Of a stretch of DNA of 64,000 nt, positions 37,544-44,099 are shown piece after piece. How positions within the stretch are numbered: the first letter of the stretch is position 1; every line of letters starts with the position of its first letter. Location: positions 1 through 64,000 of the forward strand of contig CAZHDY010000005.1 of assembly GCA_964531025.1 (NCBI GenBank), read 5' to 3'. The translations under genes and the position numbers were made by a program. The stretch is from CALMEC01 sp964531025 (lineage in GTDB: Bacteria > Actinomycetota > Thermoleophilia > Miltoncostaeales > Miltoncostaeaceae). The notes beneath the pieces are model-generated. The model was not told the origin of the DNA. It did no database searches and was given only the letters and a program-made list of their open reading frames with translations.

Positions 37544-38794
37544 GTGCTGAAGGCCGTGCTGAACGCGTTTCGTTCACCGGAGCTTCGTAAGAAGCTCCTG
37601 TTCACGTTCGCGATCCTCGCGGTCTACCGTTTCGGTACCTTCGTGCCGATCCCGGGCGCCACCTCCCACGACATCGAGGGTGCGATCGGAAGCCAGGGGG
37701 CGGCCAACGTCCTCCAGTTCCTGAACCTGTTCTCGGGAGGCGCGCTCACACGCTTCTCGGTCTTCGCGCTGGGCATCATGCCGTACATCACGGCGAGCAT
37801 CGTCATCCAGCTGATGACGGTGGTGATACCGAGTCTCGAGGCCCTCCAGAAGGAGGGTGAGGCGGGGCACGCCAAGATCACCCAGTACACCCGGTATCTC
37901 ACGGTGGTGCTGGCGTTCCTCCAGTCCTTCGCCTACGTGCTGTTCTTCCGCTCGGTCGGTGGCCTGACGGACATCAACGCCGGTCGCTTCTACCTGATCG
38001 TCATCTCGTTGACCGCGGGAACCGTGCTCGTCATGTGGCTGGGTGAGCTCATCACCCAACGTGGCATCGGCAACGGGATCTCGCTCATGATCTTCGCCAG
38101 CATCGTGGCCTCGATCCCGGACGGGGTCCGCCACTGGTGGCAGCTCGAGCCGGTCACCATGATCGTCATCGGCGTCATCGCCGTCGCGGTGGTCATCGGT
38201 GTGGTGTTCGTGAACGAGGGGCAGCGTCGCATCCCGATCCAGTACGCCAAGCGTGTGGTGGGACGGAAGATGACGCAGGGCGGGACCACCTACATGCCGC
38301 TTCGCGTCAACATGGCGGGTGTCATCCCGGTCATCTTCGCGTCGTCCATCGTGATCCTCCCGTCGCTCATGGCGACGCTGATCGGCGGATCGTTCTTCAA
38401 GCGGCTGGGTGAGCTCCTGGGTACGAACTCCTGGTTCTTCATCATCTTCCAGGCCGTTCTGATCATCCTGTTCACGTACTTCTACACCGCGGTCCAGTTC
38501 AACCCGGTCGACCAGGCGGAGAACCTGAAGAAGTACGGCGGGTTCATCCCGGGTGTCCGTCCCGGCCGTCCGACGGCGGTGTTCCTCGACCGAGTGATGA
38601 CACGCCTCACGCTTCCCGGCGCCGTCTACCTCGCGGCCGTCGCCAGCATGCCGTCCATCGTCTTCAAGTACCTGCCGGGCGTGAACTTCACCATCGGCGG
38701 CACGTCGCTGCTGATCGTCGTCGGCGTCGCGATCGACACCATGCGGCAGCTCGAAGCGCAGCTCATCCAACGTCAGTACGAAGGATTTCTCTAG
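37544..38794 (+). CDS. secY: Preprotein translocase subunit SecY
   Basis: A 416-residue channel of the Sec translocon with ten membrane segments. FRSPELRKKLLFTFAILAVY is helix 1 with its cytoplasmic lead, LNLFSGGALTRFSVFALGIM contains the plug and conserved Gly/Arg, and IPIQYAKRVVGRKMTQGGTT is the cytoplasmic loop contacting SecA and ribosome. The C-terminal IDTMRQLEAQLIQRQYEGFL is standard. The GTG start has AAGGAG at 37531-37536. It sits in the spc operon before adk, as in most Gram-positives. Confidence 0.98.
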   Translation: MLKAVLNAFRSPELRKKLLFTFAILAVYRFGTFVPIPGATSHDIEGAIGSQGAANVLQFLNLFSGGALTRFSVFALGIMPYITASIVIQLMTVVIPSLEALQKEGEAGHAKITQYTRYLTVVLAFLQSFAYVLFFRSVGGLTDINAGRFYLIVISLTAGTVLVMWLGELITQRGIGNGISLMIFASIVASIPDGVRHWWQLEPVTMIVIGVIAVAVVIGVVFVNEGQRRIPIQYAKRVVGRKMTQGGTTYMPLRVNMAGVIPVIFASSIVILPSLMATLIGGSFFKRLGELLGTNSWFFIIFQAVLIILFTYFYTAVQFNPVDQAENLKKYGGFIPGVRPGRPTAVFLDRVMTRLTLPGAVYLAAVASMPSIVFKYLPGVNFTIGGTSLLIVVGVAIDTMRQLEAQLIQRQYEGFL

Positions 38795-38797
38795 GCC

Positions 38798-39442
38798 ATG
38801 GCACGACTCGCTCTCTTCGGACCCCCCGGCGCCGGCAAGGGCACCCAGGCCGAGCGGCTCAGGGAGGACCTCAACCTCCTCCACCTCGCGACCGGCGACC
38901 TGCTCCGCGCCCAGGTCGCGGCGGGCACGTCGCTCGGGCTCGAGGCGAAGAAGCACATGGATGCGGGCGGGCTCGTCCCCGACGAGGTCGTCATCGGGAT
39001 GATCCGCGAGGCGCTCAGCTCACAGTCGGACGGATTCCTCCTCGACGGTTTCCCCCGTACCGTCGCCCAGGCCGAGGCGCTCGGTGCCATGCTGGATGAG
39101 CTCGACGCACCCCTTGAGGCCGTTATCTCGCTCGCCGTCCCGAACGACGAGCTCACCCGTCGTCTCGGCGGACGCTGGATCTGCCGCCGCTGCGGCCGGT
39201 CGTTCCACGAGACGTCGAACCCCTACGACGGCTCGCCGTGTCCCGAGGGCGACGGCACCGAGCCCTGCGATCTCTACCAGCGCGACGACGACAAGCCCGA
39301 GGCCGTGGCCGCCCGTCTCGAGACCTACGCCACGCAGACCGCGCCCGTCGCGGAGTACTACACGTCGGCCGGCCTCCTTCGCGAGGTCGACGGCACCGGT
39401 ACCCTCGACGAGGTCTACGCGCGCATCCGCTCCGCGGTCTAG
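38798..39442 (+). CDS. adk: Adenylate kinase
   Basis: A 214-residue long-form adenylate kinase that equilibrates ATP, ADP and AMP. The P-loop is GPPGAGKGT (residues 8-16); LATGDLLRAQVAAGTSLG and DGFLLDGFPRTVAQAEAL contact AMP. The LID carries a zinc site of Gram-positive type (CRRCG at one side, a Cys after DGSP and another before DLYQRDDDKPE). Three bases separate it from secY. Confidence 0.98.
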   Translation: MARLALFGPPGAGKGTQAERLREDLNLLHLATGDLLRAQVAAGTSLGLEAKKHMDAGGLVPDEVVIGMIREALSSQSDGFLLDGFPRTVAQAEALGAMLDELDAPLEAVISLAVPNDELTRRLGGRWICRRCGRSFHETSNPYDGSPCPEGDGTEPCDLYQRDDDKPEAVAARLETYATQTAPVAEYYTSAGLLREVDGTGTLDEVYARIRSAV

Positions 39443-39455
39443 AAGAAGACATTTG

Positions 39456-40256
39456 ATGTCGAAGCGCCGTAAGAACCGGGGCCCGTCGGGTCCGATCCTG
39501 AAGAGCCCGGGCGAGCTTGACGCGATGGCGGCGTCCGGCGCCGTCCTGTCGGAGTGCCTCGACATGGTCTGCGCTGCGGTGGCGCCCGGCGTCACGCTGC
39601 TCGAGCTGGACGAGATGGCCGAGACGTTCATCCGTGAGCACGGCGGCACGCCGGCGTTCCTCGGCTACCCCGGACCTCCCGGGGCGGTCGACTTCCCTGG
39701 GTCGATCTGCTCGTCACTCAACGACGTGGTCGTCCACGGGATCCCGTCCCCGGTGAAGCTGGAGGACGGTGACGTCCTCGCCGTCGACTGCGGCGTCATC
39801 CTCGACGGGTGGGTATCGGACTCCGCGCGCACCGTCGCCGTGGACGGCGTGACCGTTCAGGCGGCGGAGCTGATCTCCGTCACGAAGACGGCTCTGCAGC
39901 GCGGCATCCAGGCTGCGCGCCCGGGTAACACCGTTGGCGATATCGGCCACGCGGTGCAGGCCGAGGTCGAGGCGGCCGGGTTCAGCGTCGTGCGCAGCCT
40001 CGTCGGTCACGGTGTCGGCCGCTCGATGCACGAGGACCCGCAGGTGCCGAACTACGGGCAGCCGGGACAGGGGCTCACCCTCGAACCGGGTGTCGTCATC
40101 GCCATCGAGCCGATGGTCAACGCCGGCGGCTACGACGTGACCCTGGACGAGGACATGTGGGCCATCCGCACGAAGGACGGTTCGCTGTCGGCGCACTGGG
40201 AACACACGGTCGCCGTGACGGAGAGCGGTCCGCGGATCCTGACGTCCACCGCGTGA
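39456..40256 (+). CDS. map: Methionine aminopeptidase, type I
   Basis: A 266-residue metalloprotease that removes the initiator Met. The metal ligands can be traced: Asp in DCGVILDGWVSDSART (two Asp), His in LVGHGVGRSMHEDPQVPNYG, Glu in IAIEPMVN and Glu in HWEHTVAVTESG. A short basic N-terminus (MSKRRKNRG) precedes the fold. The frame is open upstream across the adk end; ATG 39456, 13 bases after adk, gives the normal protein. Its RBS (AGAAGAAG) is weak. Confidence 0.97.
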   Translation: MSKRRKNRGPSGPILKSPGELDAMAASGAVLSECLDMVCAAVAPGVTLLELDEMAETFIREHGGTPAFLGYPGPPGAVDFPGSICSSLNDVVVHGIPSPVKLEDGDVLAVDCGVILDGWVSDSARTVAVDGVTVQAAELISVTKTALQRGIQAARPGNTVGDIGHAVQAEVEAAGFSVVRSLVGHGVGRSMHEDPQVPNYGQPGQGLTLEPGVVIAIEPMVNAGGYDVTLDEDMWAIRTKDGSLSAHWEHTVAVTESGPRILTSTA

Positions 40257-40265
40257 CGCCCGACG

Positions 40266-40274
40266 TGCTAAGGT
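40266..40274 (+). promoter_or_regulatory. Extended -10 promoter before infA
   Basis: TGCTAAGGT (TG-n-TAAGGT) just after map and 77 bases before infA. The 94-base map-infA gap is long for this operon, which fits an internal promoter for the infA-to-rplQ genes. Confidence 0.45.
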
Positions 40275-40350
40275 GCGGGGCCCTGCGCGGTCACGCCGCG
40301 TTCGGATTCGCATGCAGCGGGCGACGCCCTTCGGGGCACGAGAGGAGTCT

Positions 40351-40572
40351 GTGGCCCAGAAGGAAGAGGCAATCGAGCTTGAGGGTGAGGTGACCGAAGC
40401 TCTGCCCAACACAATGTTTCGCGTCAAGCTCGACAACGACCACGACGTGCTCGCCCACATCTCGGGAAAGATGCGTCAGCACTACATCCGGATCCTCCCC
40501 GGAGACCGGGTCAAGGTCGAGTTGTCCCCGTACGACCTCACCCGCGGTCGCATCACCTACCGTTTCAAGTAG
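40351..40572 (+). CDS. infA: Translation initiation factor IF-1
   Basis: A 73-residue IF-1 that occupies the 30S A site during initiation. MAQKEEAIELEGEVTEALPN, TMFRVKLDNDHDVLAHISGK and PGDRVKVELSPYDLTRGRIT cover the OB fold. The frame is open 26 codons upstream, but GTG 40351 follows AGAGGAG and gives the exact family length. Confidence 0.98.
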   Translation: MAQKEEAIELEGEVTEALPNTMFRVKLDNDHDVLAHISGKMRQHYIRILPGDRVKVELSPYDLTRGRITYRFK

Positions 40573-40582
40573 AAGGAATTCG

Positions 40583-40696
40583 ATGAAAGTCCGTGCTTCA
40601 GTGAAGCCCATGTGCGAGAAGTGCCGCGTCATCAAGCGGCACGGCAAGATCATGGTCATCTGCCAGAACCCCCGCCACAAGCAGACGCAGGGGTGA
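40583..40696 (+). CDS. rpmJ: 50S ribosomal protein L36
   Basis: A 37-residue zinc-ribbon L36 of the C+ type. It reads MKVRASVKPMCEKCRVIKRH then GKIMVICQNPRHKQTQG; the zinc ligands are the CxxC pair, the later Cys and the His. AGAAGGAA lies before the ATG. It occupies the usual infA-rpmJ-rpsM position. Confidence 0.97.
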   Translation: MKVRASVKPMCEKCRVIKRHGKIMVICQNPRHKQTQG

Positions 40697-40740
40697 TGGT
40701 GCGTACTCTCATCGCTGATCGTCACCGGAAGGATCGGTAA

Positions 40741-41109
40741 GTGGCACGAATCGCCGGAGTCAACGTCCCCCGCGAGAAGCGGGTCGAGATCGGTCTGACC
40801 TACATCTTTGGCATCGGACGTTCCACGTCCAACAAGGTGCTCGAGCAGGTCGGCATCCCCCGCGACACGTACGTGCGGGACCTGACGGAGGAAGAGGTCA
40901 CCCGCCTCCGCGATGTGATCGAGAAGGAGCTCGAGGTCGAGGGAGACCTTCGCCGCGAGCGTTCCAACAACGTGAAGCGCCTGTCCGAGATCGGGTGCTA
41001 CAGGGGCCTGCGCCATCGCCGCGGACTCCCGGTCCGCGGTCAGCGGACCAAGACCAATGCGCGCACCCGCAAGGGCCCGCGTAAGACCGTCGGCAAGCGT
41101 AAGAAGTAG
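40741..41109 (+). CDS. rpsM: 30S ribosomal protein S13
   Basis: A 122-residue S13 bridging 30S head and 50S. MARIAGVNVPREKRVEIGLT, YIFGIGRSTSNKVLEQVGIP and RGLRHRRGLPVRGQRTKTNA are diagnostic. GTG start behind GGAAGGA. Confidence 0.99.
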   Translation: MARIAGVNVPREKRVEIGLTYIFGIGRSTSNKVLEQVGIPRDTYVRDLTEEEVTRLRDVIEKELEVEGDLRRERSNNVKRLSEIGCYRGLRHRRGLPVRGQRTKTNARTRKGPRKTVGKRKK

Positions 41110-41128
41110 AAGGGACCCGAGGAAGCCT

Positions 41129-41527
41129 GTGTCACGACAGAAGGCCACGCGCGGCCGCACTCGCCGTCGCGCCAAGAAGAACGTTGCGATCGGTCACGCC
41201 CACATCAAGACGTCGTTCAACAACACGATCGTCACGCTGACGGACCGTGAGGGCAACGTCATCGCGTGGGAGACCGCCGGCTCCGCCGGTTTCAAGGGCT
41301 CGCGCAAGTCGACCCCGTACGCCGCGCAGATCACCGCCGACGCCGCCGCCCGCAAGGGGATGGAGCACGGACTCCAGAAGGTCGACGTCTACGTCAAGGG
41401 CCCCGGCTCCGGACGCGAGACGGCGATCCGTTCCCTCCAGGCCGCCGGTCTCGAGGTCGCCTCGGTGACCGACGTGTCTCCCGTCGCCCACAACGGGTGC
41501 CGCCCGCGTAAGCGGCGCCGGGTGTAG
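41129..41527 (+). CDS. rpsK: 30S ribosomal protein S11
   Basis: A 132-residue S11 of the 30S platform. RRAKKNVAIGHAHIKTSFNN, TIVTLTDREGNVIAWETAGS and ARKGMEHGLQKVDVYVKGPG are typical, ending VSPVAHNGCRPRKRRRV. The GTG at 41129 with GAGGAAG upstream is chosen over open codons further 5'. Unusually, rpoA rather than rpsD is the next gene. Confidence 0.98.
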   Translation: MSRQKATRGRTRRRAKKNVAIGHAHIKTSFNNTIVTLTDREGNVIAWETAGSAGFKGSRKSTPYAAQITADAAARKGMEHGLQKVDVYVKGPGSGRETAIRSLQAAGLEVASVTDVSPVAHNGCRPRKRRRV

Positions 41528-41558
41528 CGCTTGCACGTGAGTTAGACCCGTTCCAACG

Positions 41559-41622
41559 CCGGATCCCGTTGCGATGGCTCCGACCCCTGACGCGGGGGTG
41601 GTGAGCCGAGGCGGGGATCCGG
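41559..41622 (+). promoter_or_regulatory. Inverted repeat in the rpsK-rpoA spacer
   Basis: CCGGATCCC at 41559-41567 is complementary to GGGATCCGG at 41614-41622 across 46 bases; the interior is GC-rich and can fold further. It occupies the 146-base gap where rpsD is found in most bacteria and forms the leader of rpoA. Confidence 0.5.
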
Positions 41623-41673
41623 TTTGTCGCGTTCATCCCTGTTTCCGGTCCGGCCGGAAGAAAGAGGCAGACA

Positions 41674-42606
41674 TTGCTCGACACTCTCGCCCCCCGAATG
41701 ACCTACAACGAGGTTTCGGAGACGCTCGGCACCTTTGAGGTGGAGCCGCTCGACCGCGGGTTCGGTCACACATTCGGCAACTCGCTGCGACGCGTGCTTC
41801 TCTCGTCGCTCGAGGGCGCGGCCGTCACCTCCATCCGTATCGACGGGGTGCAGCACGAGTTCTCGACCATCGAGGGCGTGCGCGAGGACGTCACCGACAT
41901 CATCCTCAACCTCCGCGGCCTCGTGTGCCGCATCCACGGCGACGCCGAGGACGTCGAGGTCGAGATCACGAAGCGTGGACCCGGTACGGTCACGGCCGCC
42001 GACATCCAGTGCCCGGCCGACCTCGAGATCCTGAACCCGGAGCTCGAGATCGCCAACCTGAACAAGGGCGCCGGACTCGAGATGATGATCACCATCTCGC
42101 GCGGCGTCGGCTACGTGCGCGCCGAGCAGAACAAGGGCCCCGGTTCCACCATCGGCGTCATCCCGGTGGACTCGGCTTTCTCCCCGGTCCGCCGCGTGCG
42201 CTACGAGGTCAGTCCGGCCCGTGTCGGCCAGCGCACCGACTACGACAAGCTCTCCATCGAGATCGAGACCAACGGCTCGGTCATCCCGCGTGACGCCATG
42301 GCCCACGCGGCCGAGACGCTCATCTCCCGCCTCTCCATGTTCGCCAACCCGGTCACCGCTCAGGAGGTCGAGGTCGTCGACGAGGAGTCGCCGCAGAGCG
42401 AGCTGTTCGACGTGGAGATCGAGGAGCTCGAGCTGGGCGTCCGCGCCTTCAACTGCCTCCGTCGCGTCGGCATCGAGACCATCGGCGACCTGCTCTCCAA
42501 GACGGAGGGCGAGCTCGGGGCCATCCCGAACTTCGGTCGCAAGAGCATCGAAGAGGTCAAGGAGGTCCTGGCATCCCAGGGTCTCGGCCTCCGTGCCGAC
42601 GACTGA
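41674..42606 (+). CDS. rpoA: RNA polymerase alpha subunit
   Basis: A 310-residue alpha subunit that dimerises to seed core assembly. The N-terminal domain has FEVEPLDRGFGHTFGNSLRR and VLLSSLEGAAVTSIRIDGV; the linker is acidic (VVDEESPQSELFDVEIEELE). The C-terminal domain, which binds UP elements and activators, has GVRAFNCLRRVGIETIGDLL and IPNFGRKSIEEVKEVLASQG. The start is TTG 41674 behind AAAGAGG. Confidence 0.99.
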   Translation: MLDTLAPRMTYNEVSETLGTFEVEPLDRGFGHTFGNSLRRVLLSSLEGAAVTSIRIDGVQHEFSTIEGVREDVTDIILNLRGLVCRIHGDAEDVEVEITKRGPGTVTAADIQCPADLEILNPELEIANLNKGAGLEMMITISRGVGYVRAEQNKGPGSTIGVIPVDSAFSPVRRVRYEVSPARVGQRTDYDKLSIEIETNGSVIPRDAMAHAAETLISRLSMFANPVTAQEVEVVDEESPQSELFDVEIEELELGVRAFNCLRRVGIETIGDLLSKTEGELGAIPNFGRKSIEEVKEVLASQGLGLRADD

Positions 42607-42652
42607 CCAACCCACCCACGCTCCACCCGAAGAACCGAGGGGAATCTCCGAA

Positions 42653-43027
42653 ATGCGCCACCGCCGACAGGGACCAAAGCTCAGCCGCACCAGTGCTCAC
42701 CGCACGGCCCTTGGTGCCAACCTCGCCTCCGCGCTTCTGGAGCATGGACGGATCCAGACGACCGAGGCCAAGGCCAAGCTCGCCCGCAGCGTCGCCGAGC
42801 GCGCCATCACCCTCGGCAAGGACGGCAGCCTGCACGCCCGTCGTCAGGCCATCGCCCTGCTGCGGAACAAGCCGGTCAGCTACCGCCTGTTCAACGACAT
42901 CGCCCCGGTGTTCGAGGACGTCCCCGGTGGTTACACCCGCATCACCAAGCTGGGCCCCCGTCCGGGTGACGCGGCGCCCATGGTCGTGCTCGAGCTCACC
43001 CGTGAGGTCCCCGACTCCGACGACTGA
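42653..43027 (+). CDS. rplQ: 50S ribosomal protein L17
   Basis: A 124-residue L17 near the tunnel exit. MRHRRQGPKLSRTSAHRTAL, GANLASALLEHGRIQTTEAK and GPRPGDAAPMVVLELTREVP are diagnostic. The ATG at 42653 has GAGGGGA upstream; the frame is open far 5' inside rpoA. Last gene of the alpha operon before the hairpin. Confidence 0.99.
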   Translation: MRHRRQGPKLSRTSAHRTALGANLASALLEHGRIQTTEAKAKLARSVAERAITLGKDGSLHARRQAIALLRNKPVSYRLFNDIAPVFEDVPGGYTRITKLGPRPGDAAPMVVLELTREVPDSDD

Positions 43028-43042
43028 TCCCGTCGGCCGGCC

Positions 43043-43068
43043 GCGGCGAGCGCGTCATCGCTCGCCGC
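43043..43068 (+). terminator. Hairpin after rplQ
   Basis: A perfect 10-bp stem (GCGGCGAGCG against CGCTCGCCGC) with a 6-nt loop, extendable by flanking GGCC/GGCC bases, follows rplQ and precedes truA. No U-tract. Probable end or attenuation point of the ribosomal supercluster. Confidence 0.65.
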
Positions 43069-43102
43069 GCCGGCTCGTCGACCCCGCCGGGGTGTCGACG
43101 GC

Positions 43103-43867
43103 ATGATCACGCTCCGCCTCGACGTCGAATACGACGGTCGCCGGTTCTCCGGCTGGGCGGCGCAACCCGACCGGCGCACCGTCGAAGGTGAGATCCGCCG
43201 GGCGCTCGCCGTCGTGCTGCGCGGCGAACCCGATGATCTCCAGGTCGCCGGACGCACCGACACCGGCGTCAGCGCCACCGGCCAGGTCGTCTCCGTGCAC
43301 ACTGACGCGGACATCGATCCCGAGCGGCTGCTGCGCGGCGTCAACGGCGTGCTGCCCGACGATGTCGCGATCCGCCGTGCCACGCTCGCGCGCCCCGGCT
43401 TCGACGCGCGGCGTGACGCCCTAGCCCGTGCCTACGAGTACCGGGTGCTCACCGGCGTGCGCTCACCGCTGCGCCGGCACCGGGTGCTGTGGTCGGCACG
43501 TCATCTCGACCTCGACGCCATGAACGCTGCCGCCGCGCACGCCGTCGGGCAGCACGACTTCCGGGCGTTCACGCCCACCAAGACGGAGCACGTGTTCTTC
43601 GACCGCACCGTGACACGGTGCGAGTGGCAGGAGCGTGATGACGAGATCGTGTTCCTGGTCGAGGCCGACGCCTTTCTGCGGAACATGGTGCGCGTCCTCG
43701 TCGGCAGCATGGTGCGGGTCGGTCTGGGTGCGTGGACGGTGGATCGCTTCGCTGCGCTTCTGGACGGGGCCGGGCGTTCCGAGGCGGGACCCACGGCGCC
43801 TGCGTTCCCCCTGACACTCGTCGGGGTGCACTATCCGGCCGATGACGAGGCGCGGCACGCGGGCTGA
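43103..43867 (+). CDS. truA: tRNA pseudouridine synthase A
   Basis: A 254-residue enzyme that isomerises U38-U40 in tRNA anticodon stems. The catalytic Asp is D53 in AGRTDTGVSATGQVVS. LDVEYDGRRFSGWAAQPDRR at the N-terminus and FLRNMVRVLVGSMVRVGLG near the C-terminus are standard. truA after rplQ is a common Gram-positive arrangement. ATG 43103 has no strong RBS. Confidence 0.97.
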   Translation: MITLRLDVEYDGRRFSGWAAQPDRRTVEGEIRRALAVVLRGEPDDLQVAGRTDTGVSATGQVVSVHTDADIDPERLLRGVNGVLPDDVAIRRATLARPGFDARRDALARAYEYRVLTGVRSPLRRHRVLWSARHLDLDAMNAAAAHAVGQHDFRAFTPTKTEHVFFDRTVTRCEWQERDDEIVFLVEADAFLRNMVRVLVGSMVRVGLGAWTVDRFAALLDGAGRSEAGPTAPAFPLTLVGVHYPADDEARHAG

Positions 43868-44084
43868 CGCTGCCGCCTCGGCGGGGCACATACGTGGAGT
43901 TTCACGGATGCGGACTCCACGAGGCGGTGGTGGGATGGCCGGCGTGCGCATCACCCGCAACCTGCCTCTCACGGTCCGCCGCGCCCCGACGAAGCACGTG
44001 GTGGAGACGACGATCGCAGGGGGTGTCGCACTTCGATGACCTGACGTTGCGCGGCCTGTGATCAGGACGAGAAAGGTCGCCGGC

Positions 44085-44090
44085 TAACAT
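44085..44090 (+). promoter_or_regulatory. Leaderless -10 of the LuxR-type regulator
   Basis: TAACAT preceded by GGC ends nine bases before the GTG at 44100, with no Shine-Dalgarno between. The 43868-44084 interval has no convincing gene; a short frame near 43899-44039 is basic and lacks an RBS. Confidence 0.5.
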
Positions 44091-44099
44091 TCCCGGTCG

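Noticed and set aside
43842..44039. Short plus-strand frame between truA and the LuxR-type regulator
   Set aside because: Starts inside truA without RBS, highly basic, and its end overlaps no conserved feature; the promoter of the regulator follows.
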